Shown: positions 42,844 to 53,936, counted from the stretch's first letter. The stretch is DNA of 64,000 nt from Iris pallida (GCA_029216955.1 JANAVB010010791.1:8264868-8328867); one strand, 5' to 3'. Notes: generated by a model from the sequence alone, not told the origin. Made by a program: numbers and translations.

Positions 42844-42848
42844 ACCAC
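42844..42848 (+). repeat. Tat-B target-site duplication, right copy
   Basis: ACCAC. With one copy and the element removed, the copia gag frame reads straight from 30223 into 42849. Confidence 0.9.
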
Positions 42849-44130
42849 TAATCCTCTGTTTGATCCTTATGATGATTTCACTTTTGAGCAACTAGGAGAG
42901 GCTTTCAGGGACCTGTTAAATGTCTACAGGAAACTATGTAGTAAATATGAAACCTCTAAGAAGGTACTTAAAGAGTACTAAGGTGAGATAGGAAGACTTA
43001 CCGACCAACTAGCTGATGTTAGAAATAATGTTTCTTGTATTGAGTCTGGTGAGCTTTCTTCTATTAAGCTATTGTTACACGAGACTACCAAGTTATCCGA
43101 AGAAAAAGACCAAACTATCATCTAGCTAAAGGAAGACCTATCTAAGGAGAGAAAGAGTCTCCAGTGTGCACAAGTCAGAATGGAAAAACTTACGTCTGAC
43201 TATACTAGATTATATGACACCTCTAAAAAGTTGGAAATTAGATTAGAAAAACGGCCTGAAGTTGTTGCTTCCTATTCTAACACGTGTCAACTATCGAATC
43301 ATTGGAACACACCCAAACCAAATACTGTCAGACCAAACCACTACCCAAGAAGACTAATAGGTATGTAATTTTCTATACTAGAAAACCAAAACCTACCAAT
43401 CATGCACCTCACACAACTTTCAACCCTCAACATACAAAATGTCATTATTGTGGCCTTATTGGTCATATATTCTCTACATGTAGAATCAGAAAGTTATTAG
43501 ATTTAAATGTTTATGCACGGATACCAATGACTAACATGTCAGGACCTTACAAGAAATGGGTACCAAGAGTTTCATCTGCAAACTATTTTATAGGTGGGAT
43601 GCCCTTCACATGCTAGAAGCAAATGGATCCTCGACAGCGGTTGCTCTCGGCACATGATCGGTGATGCATCATTATTCGTAACACTGTCGATAAAGAATAA
43701 AGAAGGATATGTCTCCTTCGGTAATAATTTGAGAGGGTACATAATCGGTATCGGTGACATTGGTAAGGCTCCCTACCCTGTGATTAAAGATGTTTGTCTA
43801 GTTATCGAGTTAAAACATAATCTGCTCAGCATAAGCCATTTAGCTGATCACGGTTATGGCATTAACTTCGTCAAAGACAAATGTACTATAGTTGATATCT
43901 AAACTGGCAGTACTATCTTTGAAGGTATCAGGGAAGACAATATATATGTTTTCTATCTGTTAGAAGATGCTAACAAAGCAGGTAGATGCTTGATGGCCAA
44001 GAGCATTGAGAGTCAACTATCGCATATGACACTCGGTCATGAAAATATGGACATAATTTTAAAACTATCCACAAAAAAGTTGGTACGCGGCTTACCAGAC
44101 ATATCTTTCAAGAAGGATGCGGTATATAGC
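42849..44130 (+). pseudogene. Copia gag C-terminal part, protease and pre-integrase region
   Basis: It continues the interrupted gag with a coiled-coil region (42880-43260; stops near 42979 and 43123). A second zinc knuckle is CHYCGLIGHIFSTC (near 43440). The protease has DSGCSRHM (Asp near 43633), followed by LVIELKHNLLSISHLADHG. After a stop (about 43900) comes the GAG-pre-integrase motif LGHENMDIILKLSTKKLVRGLP (44035-44098). The frame then jumps into RNase H. Confidence 0.82.
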
Positions 44131-44646
44131 GATCCTAAAACCACTTCTTTTGACTTAATCGGATATTTCGATACAGATTTTATGGGATGCAAAGTCGACC
44201 GTAAAAGTACCAGCAGCACATGTCATTTGTTAGGAAAGGCTTTAGTCTCATGGTTTAGCAAGAAGTAGAATTCTGTCGCACTTTCCATAATAGAAGCCGA
44301 ATACAACACAGCTGGTCGTTGTTGTGCTCAGATTCTGTGGATGAAGCAAACCCTTGAAGACTATAATTTACTGTTTAAACACATACCAATATTTTATGAT
44401 AACATTAGTACAATCAATCTGACCAACAATCCAGTATGTCACTCATGCACTAAGCACGTAGAAATTAGACATCATTTTCTACGTAATCATCAAATGTATG
44501 GCACTATTAACTTAGAATTTATTGACACTGATCATCAGCTAGCAGACTTTTTCACAAAACTACTAGCCGAAGAGCGTTTCAACTTTCTTCATCGAGAATT
44601 AGGAATTTTGGATAAAAATTTCATACAAAAAGTTGTACCTACATAA
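44131..44646 (+). pseudogene. Copia RNase H, joined by internal deletion
   Basis: DLIGYFDTDFMGCKVDRKST, LVSWFSKK (stop at 44266), EAEYNTAGRCCAQILWMKQT, HHFLRNHQMYGTI and DHQLADFFTKLL are copia RNase H motifs in normal order. Integrase and reverse transcriptase, which should lie before it, are absent. The junction lies at about 44118-44135. Confidence 0.85.
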
Positions 44647-45144
44647 ATAGCTGTTAATACAACATCGTACATGGTAAAATTGCTTTGGGTTCAAGCCAAA
44701 AGGGTCCTTATGATAAAAAGACATAAAAGCCTAAGCGACATGGTGTACTAGTCTTCGGACTACCGTTAGCTGGGATCCGGCCCCTACAGCTACCCTGAGG
44801 CGAATTTACCTGCGCTGATAATTATTTAACAAATTAATTGCAAGGTATAAATTATTCTATGGTATATATAATTCATCATATCTAATTTACGACAATTCTT
44901 GTCATGTGCTATATTCATTGTTCAGCCTTTTGGAGTTCTAGAACGAAGAACACAAAACTCGGGCCGAACTTTGTATACTTGGCAACAGAACCATCAGCCA
45001 CTTTCAGCCACTCATCTGATTTGATCCAAGGGCCACGTTTTAACCAACCCAGCTGGCTCTACTCTTCATATACACGAATTTGGAGTCTCTCTCTTCATTG
45101 CTACCACCGTCAACTGTGGACACACACAAAAAAGAAGAAGAAAA
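44647..45144 (+). other. Copia 3' tail, no recognisable gene
   Basis: Non-coding sequence after the copia stop. SIRE-type elements often carry an extra env-like ORF here, but none was recognised. No polypurine tract or 3' LTR is visible before the Tat-A LTR. Confidence 0.45.
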
Positions 45145-45414
45145 TGCTATCATTTCTTTATTGGCGCAAGGCACCACAAATCGAGTACGCCTGAGAGATC
45201 ATGCATTGAGGATCCCCGAGTACAAAAAAGCATTTTAGGGAATGGGATGGTGGAGATCGAGCGGCAGTTGCTCCTTTACTCCGTTGACACTCCGATTACA
45301 AAAGTGAGAGAAAACCTAAGAAACTTGCTAATTCTCGGCTTACTGGCAAGAAGTGAAACAATTTGGCTCTTGAAAATGCTCTCTGTTCTGTATTTTGAAG
45401 AGGGATGAGGCCCC

Positions 45415-45423
45415 CCTTTTATA
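45415..45423 (-). promoter_or_regulatory. TATA box of the Tat-A LTR
   Basis: Minus strand ACTATAAAAGGGG, at the expected distance before the LTR end. Confidence 0.6.
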
Positions 45424-45711
45424 GTCGTTCTTGAGATGGAATGATGTTATACGCCCATATGAAGGAAACACACTGGTTTTCATGTGGGCGCATAGTCCTG
45501 CCTTGGACGCATAGAGTGTAGGCACATACAGGCTACGAGATCATGGGTTGGTCGTAGTGTTGACGTGGCCACATGCTTCGGTGTACGACTGCTCATAGAG
45601 ACTGACGTGGTCGTGCGCTTCGGTATATGTTTTGATCATGGCTTCGACCGAGTCAGGCTTGGGTGCATAGCCATGTCTCAGGCTATGTGCCCTTTTTTGG
45701 GGGAGCTAGTC

Positions 45712-45850
45712 TTGGGCACATGGAGCTTCACTGGCTGGGTGCATGGAGCTTCACTGGATGGGCGCATAGAGCTTCATTGGCTGGGCGCACAGAACTTCAC
45801 TGGCTGGGCGCATAGAGCTTCACTGGCTTGGGCGCATGGGGCTTCATTGC
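45712..45850 (-). repeat. 23-bp tandem array in Tat-A U3 (6 copies)
   Basis: The plus-strand unit is TGGGCGCATAGAGCTTCAC plus TGGC, six copies with few substitutions. Single GGGCGCATAG motifs also occur outside the array, both in the LTR and in the antisense promoter region up to 46640. Confidence 0.9.
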
Positions 45851-45873
45851 TAAAATTTTTTTATGCTTCTACA

Positions 45874-45891
45874 AGACCCCCTTTAAAGTTT
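45874..45891 (-). promoter_or_regulatory. Tat-A polypurine tract
   Basis: Minus strand AACTTTAAAGGGGGTCT directly before TGTAGAAGCAT. Upstream, TATACTTCT (near 45928) could pair with AGAAGCATA of U3 at 8 of 9 positions, a weaker form of the Tat-B and Tat-C hairpin. Confidence 0.75.
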
Positions 45892-46129
45892 TCGATACTT
45901 AAACGAGTTCGAAATACTTTGAAAGAAGTATAGATCTTCTTCGCGTAATGCAATGGGCACATAACACGGCTCTCTCCTTGGGCGCATAGTATTTGCACAG
46001 CCTGTCAGAAAGATACGACTGTTGAGATCTTCCTTGATATTTGAACTGACAGATTCATCGTGGTAGAATTTGAAGAGGTCCATCCTTCATATGTCGTCCA
46101 CGTCAGCAAGTGACAGTCGTATAGTGTAC

Positions 46130-46244
46130 AAGAGGCTGGTTCTTCATATGGGTGCATAGGCTATTGTAGGCGTATACTGTGCATTGGGCGCATAGGCGCA
46201 TAAAGCTAGTAGGCGCATAAGAAGTGGCCTGTGCCTATAAATAG
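46130..46244 (+). promoter_or_regulatory. Promoter-like region of the Tat-A antisense gene
   Basis: At least four copies of GGGCGCATA or AGGCGCATAA precede TATAAATAG (46236-46244), which lies 83 bp before the ATG at 46327. The same motif fills the U3 array of this element's LTR. The direction is opposite to the element. Confidence 0.5.
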
Positions 46245-46326
46245 TCTCTGAAGGAGAGAGAAAAAGCTCATTATTCCCTTCTCTTAGAATTTTTCAAAAA
46301 CTCTTCATCTTCTTTCTTTGAGAACC

Positions 46327-47008
46327 ATGTCTCCCAAGGTCGTGAAGAAATCTGCAAAGGGCAAGGGGGCTGCACCGATTGGCTATCCTCCTGCGACAGC
46401 GTCCTTGGCAGTCCAGGACCCGATTCTGGGTGAGGGCATGCTTCAAAAAGAAAGTCTCGAGCATTAATTTGTGACGCCCGGGCTTTTCTTCTGCCTGGGC
46501 GCTTGTGCCTAAGGCAACATACTTCTGTGAGCATCATTATACGTCCACAGAAGTCATGTGCCAACACTGTGGTGTGTTATGCCCCTTTATGCACCCACGT
46601 ACTGTCCGTGTGTTATGAGCCTACATGTTTGTTTTGGGCGCATAGCCCTTTGGGCGTATAAAAGCCCTTCAGAACTTAGTTTTTTCTGCGGATTTCTGAG
46701 TCTGACTTTCTCTTTTGTCTTTGATTCTTGCAGCATCCATATCGAAGGCTGAGATCGTTGTGAAGGAAGAGATGCTGCCTTCTTTCATCAAACTAGAGTC
46801 ACCGTTCGTGAAGGAGGAGGTGATACCAAAAATTGTAGTAAAAGAAGAGCTGGCGCCTATCGGGGAGGGAATTACTCCCAAGATTGAAGTTGCTGTAAAG
46901 GAGGAGCCCAAGTCTGAGGGTAGTAGCACTGGGAGTTCTGACCCTCCTGCCACGGCCGAGGACCTTAATCAAATAGATCCTTCATATGCAAAATGGTTGA
47001 GGGAATAG
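46327..47008 (+). pseudogene. Antisense extra gene 1 of Tat-A, two exons
   Basis: The ATG at 46327 starts MSPKVVKKSAKGKGAAP. A consensus donor (CTGG then GTGAGG, GT at 46430) and an acceptor after a T-rich tract (TTGATTCTTGCAG, ending 46733) define a 304-bp intron. Splicing keeps the frame. Exon 2 encodes an acidic/basic region with repeated VKEE motifs (IVVKEEM, FVKEEV, VVKEEL, AVKEEP) and ends WLRE at 47006. AATAAA follows at 47207. The protein family is not recognised. Extra antisense ORFs at this place are known in Tat elements. It could be a truncated plant-mobile-domain gene that lost its core. Confidence 0.5.
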
Positions 47009-47206
47009 TATATGCCTCGACACAACTAAAATCCGCGGGTTCCCAGAAATATCCGTATTTTGTCTTGGTATTTCTGTCTGTCTTTAGCTTTATGTTTCAC
47101 TTCTTTTGGACATCAAATGTAACCCTCTATTTCTTGCCCGAATGAAGAGATGGAGAACTTTTTGTTTTGCTCATGAGATGTAGTCCTGTGAATGTAACTG
47201 ATTTTG

Positions 47207-47212
47207 AATAAA
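47207..47212 (+). terminator. Poly(A) signal of antisense gene 1
   Basis: AATAAA about 200 bp after the stop, on the antisense-gene strand. Confidence 0.4.
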
Positions 47213-47309
47213 CAGAATGCATTCATTCCATTCTTTATTTGTGGTACTTGTATTAGGGGGTCTAATACAGCATTTGTGTAAAGGGTACCCCGCTGGGGGA
47301 CCCCCCTCT

Positions 47310-47570
47310 CCCTTTTTTTGGACCTATTACCCCTTTGTGCATCTGGGAATACGAGCAAATAGATTGGAATGATACTTTCGTGGACCTATTACCCTTATGT
47401 ACACTGGCGGTGCGGGTAATAGATTTGAAACAAAACCCAACAGAGGTAATATGGTCGTGATCAGTTTTGTGGTCTCAACACCGTATCTTTTATCTAGGGT
47501 TGGGTACAGGTGTCAAGTCGGAAGAATATCGGTATCAGAGGTAATGTGGACGTGACACATGATAATCAGG
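47310..47570 (-). repeat. Tat-A hairpin units, first group
   Basis: On the element strand these carry the class-1 loop (CACGTCCACATTACCTCTGA type) and class-2 flanks (GGGTAATAGGTCCAC). Clear arms are ACAAAAC 47430-47436 and GTTTTGT 47464-47470. They lie between the two antisense genes. Confidence 0.7.
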
Positions 47571-47649
47571 AGTGGTTTTTAGTGGAATGGATTTTCTTGT
47601 CAAGTTTGGCTTCTTGTCAGGTATTTCTTCCTGAAACGAAAGAGACTTT

Positions 47650-48341
47650 CTAAGCTTCCTCCCCGACGACCTCCACCGAAGATGACGAGATAGCCCAGGA
47701 AGTCGTCAAAGCTTTCCACTCTGTACTGAAAATGAAGCTTCCGTCAAGTGACGGCCCTCGAAAGCATTGCCGACTATGAAGAGCGGGCTAATATTTTGAG
47801 AAAAGTTCTGAATGACCTGGAGGGTAAGGTGGCCAGGTTCCAGGATGCCAAACAGCGAAGCCCAACATCGCTGTTTCTTACGGAAGACGAGGCACTGATC
47901 AAGGCTCTCGCAGAGGAGAAGGCTACTTTCCAGGCGAAGAAGGACGCCTTCGTTCAGGAGATCGGCGAATTGGATGACCAGTATGGCTAGTTCAATGCTG
48001 CAAGTGAGGTACGTGCTGCCTCGATGAACAGGCTTGCTGCGCAGGTCACTGAGAAGTACAATCACATTGTGCAGATCCAGAATGAGATCGCTCAACTGGA
48101 AGCCAACTTGTGGCCGACAACATCTGAACAGGAGGATTACTTGGCTCAGGCTGCCATGACTGCCACTACTTCTGCACATTTAGAAGAACAGCTGGCAAAG
48201 TTGGTGGGGGAGCATCTGGGTCTGATCCTTTTCGAGGATGAAGCTGCTCGTCAAGAAGAGGCGCGCCGTCGTGCTACCGCGAAGTCTGAGGCTGAAATCG
48301 TGGCTCTGAGGGACTACATAAACCGCCTATGTATCCCATAG
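47650..48341 (+). pseudogene. Antisense extra gene 2 of Tat-A, coiled-coil protein
   Basis: The frame runs from about 47660 (EDDEIAQEVVKAFHSVL) through a frameshift near 47740 to a stop at 48339, with a further stop at about 47988. The product is almost wholly predicted coiled coil (YEERANILRKVLNDLEGKV; NRLAAQVTEKYNHIVQIQNE; EEARRRATAKSEAEIVALRD). A C-terminal coiled coil is common in plant-mobile-domain proteins of Tat elements. It may therefore be the 3' exon of a gene whose middle is lost, or a second gene. AATAAA lies at 48420. Confidence 0.45.
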
Positions 48342-48454
48342 ATTTTTGTAACTCTTTTTTTCTAGCCGTCACGGCTCTTGTACCCTTTTTTTCGTCTCTT
48401 GATATATGTTTGAGTAAAGAATAAAGAATCTTTTCAAAGTAAATGTGGCTTTGT

Positions 48455-48960
48455 GAAATATCGGAACAAGAGGTAATATAGACATAGCAAGGATATTTCT
48501 GGTGGGTATTCCGCTGGAGAATTTTGATGTAGACCTATTATCCGTTTTATATTCAAGTTATTCGAATATAGATAATAAGTTGAATGAAGCTGCTAGTAGA
48601 GGTAATATGGACGTAATAGCAGAGGATGTTCTATATATGACCAGAGGTAATATGGACATCAAAAAATATATAACATTAGGTGGGAGTGGATAGTTCAGAG
48701 GTAATATGGACGTGATTATCCTTGATGAATGCTTTGCTCAGAGGTTATGTGGACGTGGCAAAATATTTAATCATTCCACTAGGGAAATAATTATCAGAAA
48801 ATAATTCAGAGGTAATAGGGACGTGACTTGTTTTCGTCAAATCAAATTTGGACAGAGTCAAGAACGGGGATGATTCCACTGGGGAATTTTTTAGAGGACC
48901 TATTATCCAGGGCGTATTCAAGACTCTTGAGATACGGATAATTGTTAGATAGTTTTTTCG
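48455..48960 (-). repeat. Tat-A hairpin array, second group
   Basis: At least six class-1 units occur (plus-strand core CAGAGGTAATATGGACGTGA), each with its own arms: GAAATATC 48455-48462 with GATATTTC 48492-48499; CTGCTA 48590-48595 with TAGCAG 48617-48622; TATATAT 48632-48638 with ATATATA 48666-48672; GGATA 48688-48692 with TATCC 48717-48721; TTTGC 48733-48737 with GCAAA 48758-48762. Two class-2 units lie near 48528-48580 and 48890-48945. There is no coding potential. Confidence 0.8.
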
Positions 48961-49018
48961 AATCATATAAACATCGCACTGTATATTTACATGACTGAAC
49001 ACATGTGAACAAAAAATG

Positions 49019-50360
49019 TTACACATAGTATTTCTTCAGGAACTTGCCGTTGATAGGCATCATGAGCAAGTCACCATCAGGCTTGGTTAGTCGGTCCGCA
49101 CCATTAGAATCACTGATTCTATAATGAAAGGACCTTCCTATTTAGGCTAGAAATTTCCTTTTGTTTTGTCCGTCATGACCATTGGTCTTCTCATTGCTAA
49201 GACTAGATCGCCGACTTGGAAGATCCTTTCCTTCACTTTTTTGTTGAAGGCTCTGGAAAGGCGTGCTTGGCATAGCTCAATGTGCTGCTGAGCTAACAAG
49301 CATTTTTTGTCTAGCGCTTCGAGCTCCTGGAGTCGCAGACGGTAGCTTCCTTCGGTAGTCAGCTCGCTGGCAAAGGCTACTCGAAGAGAAGGAATCTGGA
49401 TTTCTAGGGGAAGAACTGCTTCGCTCCCATAAACCAGAGAGAATGGCGTACTGCATGTTGGAGTCTGAACCGTTGTACGATAGGCCCATAGACATTCACC
49501 GAGCTTCTCATTCCAATCGCGCTTGTTTGAAGACACAAACTTTTTGAGAAGTTTTATGATGGTTTTATTGAAGGCTTCTGCTAGCCCGTTAGATGCTGGA
49601 TTGTAGGCAGTAGAGGCTACGTTCTAGATTATATTCTTATCATAGAACCGATAGAACGCATGGCTTATAAACTATGGACCATTATCGTGGAAGATCATGC
49701 GAGGTAGGCCGAAGCAGTAGATGACATGATGTTTGATGAAACTGATCACGTTTGACGTCTTCACTTCGATGAGCGGTATAGCTTCTGCCCATTTGGAGAA
49801 GTAATCGGTTATGGCTAGGATGAACCGATGTCCTTTGGAGGATGGCGGGCTGATTGGTCCTATGACGTCCATGCCCCAGGCTTCAAACGGCCAAGATGCT
49901 GCCGTCGGGTGTAGAAACTCTGAAAGTTGATGAATGAAATCGGCGTAGAACTGACAAGCTCTATACTTCTTTGCAGATTCAACAACATCTGCTATCATTG
50001 TGGGCTAGTAATAACCATTCGTTTGAGGCGATCTTGTAATTTGGGGCCTGATTGATGTGCACCACAAACTCCATCGTGAGCCTCCCGGAGTGCATATTTG
50101 GCTTCTGTGTCTGATATGCATCGTAACAGTAGCCCGTCGTAAGAGCGTCGGTTCAGCATCTTGGTAGCTGTGTCGTAGTAAAATCTGAGGGATCGCCTTT
50201 GGATAGACACTGCTTCCTTCGGGTCCTCGAGGAGGATTCCATAGACGACATAGTATATGAAGTAAAATCTCCAGTCTTTAGCATCGACGCTTGTTTTTAT
50301 TGTGTAACTGTGATGAATATGCAAGGCATTTTTCACACAGAATAGTTCTCGATCAGACAC
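49019..50360 (-). pseudogene. Tat-A integrase
   Basis: It has the N-terminal zinc region (EAHDGVCGAHQSGPKLQDRL; the later Cys pair reads YRACQFYA with the first Cys changed), then the core with Asp in WGMDVIGP, Asp in FHDNGP (followed by a stop at about 49670) and Glu in GLAEAFNKT. The C-terminal part has FQVGDLVLAMRRPM. A stop lies at about 49147, and the frame end KFLKKYYV is at 49019. A frameshift near 49995 separates the zinc region from the core. It matches Tat-B closely and has no chromodomain. Confidence 0.85.
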
Positions 50361-50807
50361 TTTGATCGACTACTGAGTATGGTTGGGACGGTCAAGGAAG
50401 CAGCGAGACCGGCTAGAGCATCTACTTCTATATTCTGTAGCCGAGGCACGTGCTCGATGAAGAATCCAGCGAAAGTAATGCCAACTCGATTGCTGCTCTG
50501 TGGTAGGGGACGAGATCTTCGAGGCGAACTTCATAATCCCCTCAGACCTGACTAACTATTAGCTTGGAATCGTCGTAAGCTTCTAGATAGTCAACCCCCA
50601 GTTGTTTCGCCAGTTGTAGGCCAACTAATAGGGCATGATATTCGGCCACGTTGTTGGTACATGGTTCTACGAGAGAATACGCATGATGAATAACCAGTTG
50701 ATCTGGTGACACGAGCACGACGCCAACTCCGGCCAAAATATTTCTTTTAGGTCCTGTTCTTGATGCACCGTCAAAGAATATTTGCCAAATGGGAATTTCT
50801 TCAGTTG
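50361..50807 (-). pseudogene. Tat-A second RNase H, N-terminal side cut by Tekay-B
   Basis: The minus strand reads IPIWQIFFDGASRTGPKRN, GVGVVLVSPDQL, NNVAEYHALLVGLQLAKQLG and YDDSKLIVSQV (usual GDS changed to DDS), then a stop and a frameshift. The exon-like break at 50807 is the Tekay-B insertion; the frame resumes at 62007. Confidence 0.85.
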
Positions 50808-50812
50808 CAGTG
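50808..50812 (+). repeat. Tekay-B target-site duplication, left copy
   Basis: CAGTG next to the LTR end. The second copy is at 62007-62011. Confidence 0.9.
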
Positions 50813-53800
50813 TGTCACGACCCGCTCCCGAATAATCGGACACGCGTCGGACACGCCCAGCCTTCTTCGTTAGACACGACGAAGTAAGCTGTACAAATCT
50901 AGGGAAATCTAACCAGATAATCAAGACAAGTATGAAAACACAGCATCTATATACGTATCCCAATCCAGAGTAAAGTACAAGTCTCAGAATTTATTATATT
51001 CTAGCAGAATAAAAGACAGAGTCTACTAGTCTCAAATACAAGATAAAATGTAAAGTGCTAATGGTAAAGCTCTAGGCTTCTGCAGCCTCTAAGTCAAGAG
51101 CAACCCCAGCTAGCTCTTCTGCATCAACTGGCTCCCGACCATAATAAGTGTCGCACAGGGCCTCCAACTCACCTGTAACATATCCTATTCAGAAGCGGAG
51201 CAAATTACAGTTCTAGGTAATGAAACATGAACATGACATGAACAGAGTATAGGAGTACAAGAAATGAAATACAGGAATGAATATGAAAGTACAGGAAAGT
51301 AGTACAGGAACTATAGTACATGAATGTAAAGTACAGGAACATATAAAGTACAGGAAATGTAATGTATAGGAAATGAAACTATAATCCTGTAGTACCAGAC
51401 ATGATAAGTGCACAATATCGAAATACATCTAGTCAATGTGACCGTCTGGGTGAGAACATGCACAGGAGTACATGAATATGGTGCGACCTAGGGCCCGCGT
51501 GCACGATGCGAGGCCTAAGCTAAGCATATGAATATAGTAACCGGGATTGGTCACCTGGCTAGTGTATTTCCCCCACCCGTCACTAATAAGTGCAAAAACA
51601 AAAGTATAGGAGTACAGGAGTACATGATATCGTACCCTGACGTGTCACAAGAAAGAGTACAAGAATGTAAATGTACAAAACCGTAGAAAAGTACTTGCCT
51701 GGCTTCGGAAAAGTACGGGTAGTCAAGAAAGCTGGATAATCTCCTATTTTATATATTGGTACAAGTTGATAAGTCAACAATTCAAAATAGTTATTTCTAG
51801 TCTAGAAGAAATACTTTAATATAATCCTTAATTTACACTAACTTACCTTGTATTCATAACTCTATCTTACAATTTATACAATTACAATAATATCCTAAAA
51901 TCCAAGATAACCAATCTATCTGCCTATACCACAAAGTCCCACAAAGACTAACTCTTATGTACTGCAGTAGGTTCAAAATATGGTAGCTGGCAACTACTTC
52001 TATTTCAGGTGATAATTGCCCAACACAATCTCATGTGAACATCAGTTATGGTTTTAGTTCACTTCAAAACACTTGCTATACCCCTAAAATCATACTAAAA
52101 TACTATAGTCCTGCTCAGGACTGGTACAGTCCTTTGACAAGACTAAATCCAGGTTCTAATCTTCACCCTTATCAGCCATCAGTTAAACTCAATACTATGC
52201 TAATTTAATATCAGTCCTATAGTAGCTTAATGCAACTCAATTTCCTGGACTAACAGTCTTACACAACCTTTTAGTTCAACAAATACCCACACATTCTCAT
52301 GAGTTTCCCTGCACATCAAGGTGATTCACCCTTCCTCCTTATACTCTACTACAAATCTGGACCAGCCAATATCATTCAATTTCAGTCCCTGATATATGAG
52401 TCCCTGATTTCAAACATAAAAAAATAGTTCAAACCAAAAATGAATTTCCAAAACTGTTATCAGCAACCACAATATTCTTACTGAAATTAAATACAATTTA
52501 GAATTTCAACACCATAACTGAGTTTAAGAATTCATTCAAAATTCATCATAGGATTTAATACAATTCAACAACCAAAACATAAACAATCGAAAATAAGCTC
52601 CAATTGCACAACTGAATTTAATTAAGAAGTCAATTGGTACGGTCTGCTCCCTGCTACTCCCCAAATTCCTACTCTAAGAACAGCAACACACGCACACAGT
52701 CTGGACACGAGCAACACTTAGACTCGAACAAAACTTGGACCCGAACATCACGCACATAGACACGAACCACCATTCAAGACCCGGCCCTGGCCAATACCCC
52801 GCATTTAAATACAGAATAGAAGATTTAGAAATCAATAGAACAGTAGCATAGGTACCTGGAAATAGGGAATCACTGGTAGGTCGAGAATGTGCCCCCATGT
52901 GTCAGATACAATCTTCCGACTCGATCAATTTCAAAACCACTAAATCAAACATCAACAGAGGAAGAATCGATTAATCGATCAATTTCAATGAGTACAAAAA
53001 TATGTACAACAATGAACTCACCAAGGGTGATCAATGATTCCTCGAGAGTTAATCACTGGATCCGTAGGGAATCTTGCTCGGGTCTGTAACGGCAGTTCCG
53101 ATCACTCAATTCCGAAAATTAAAACAACGATCAGTTGATCTGAAATTTCGGATCGATAATCAAGATTTCAAAGCAAGTAGGAAGGAATTGTTCAAATAGA
53201 AACTCACAAGCAAGATTGTCAAACGATCGATCACCAGAGAGGTCCTGTCCCACCGCCGAAGAAGATCGAGTCCGTCGTCACTGCTGATGCTGCACTTCAC
53301 CGGAGAAGAGAGCTTCGCCGTCGTCTGAACTCGTGGAGTAGTTGTCGCCGGAGAGTAGTCGACGCCGGAGAAGGATGTTGTCGACTGACAGCTGGCCGAT
53401 AGGTGGAGTGCTGTCGGCTGGAAGCTCGCCGAGATCTGGACAGAACGCCTAGTCGCCGGGGAAGATCGCCGCCCACATCAAACAGAATTAGGGTTAGGGC
53501 TTGGAGCTTGGCGAGATTTGGGGAAGAACCCTTCCAAAAGTTTTAGAAAAAATGAGAGGAGAATACTCTCTCTCCTCCGTAGCTGGCTTATAAAAAGAGT
53601 AAATGTACATTTTACACATTACCCCCCCCCCCCCCCCCCGCTCAACCCGATTTGCTTAACAGTCTCCCTAATAATTTAAGCGAAAAGACCCTCTTCTTCT
53701 CAAAGAATTGCAGAATACTAAAGAAATCGGTTAGGATATTTCTAAAATTGAGTGGGGTCCACTATTTGGTTATAACAAACTTTTGAATTTGAAAATTCTG

Positions 53801-53936
53801 CTCAAAATTTAATTCCCTCCAAAATAGATCACCAAAATTTATTATTTAAAATTAACTTATTATTTGAAACTTAAATCAATAATTGTAATTTATTGGAAAT
53901 CGAATTTATTTTCTCAAAACCGGAAGTGGAGTTACA
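50813..53936 (-). repeat. Tekay-B 3' LTR (3124 bp)
   Basis: On the minus strand it starts TGTAACTCCACTTCCGG after the polypurine tract and ends GTCGTGACA. It contains GTACATGA-type short repeats (51230-51380), a GC-rich block (53220-53500) and an 18-base C run (53622-53639). Confidence 0.92.

Larger units (their letters stand above)
28022..45144 (+). mobile_element. SIRE/Maximus-like Ty1/copia element, deleted and interrupted
   Basis: The order is 5' LTR, tRNA-Met primer-binding site, gag with UBN2-like region and CCHC knuckle, [Tat-B insertion], gag coiled coil, second CCHC knuckle, protease, GAG-pre-integrase, then directly RNase H. Integrase and most of reverse transcriptase are missing. 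No 3' LTR was found; the tail runs to about 45144, where the Tat-A LTR begins. It is the oldest layer of this nest, with many stops and frameshifts. Confidence 0.8.
45145..45873 (-). repeat. Tat-A 3' LTR
   Basis: Read on the minus strand it begins TGTAGAAGCATA after the polypurine tract, the same start as Tat-B. A TATAAAAG box is at 45415-45423. It is taken to end at GATAGCA (45145), 15 nt after AATAAAG. The 5' LTR is not in view, so the left end is provisional. Confidence 0.65.
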
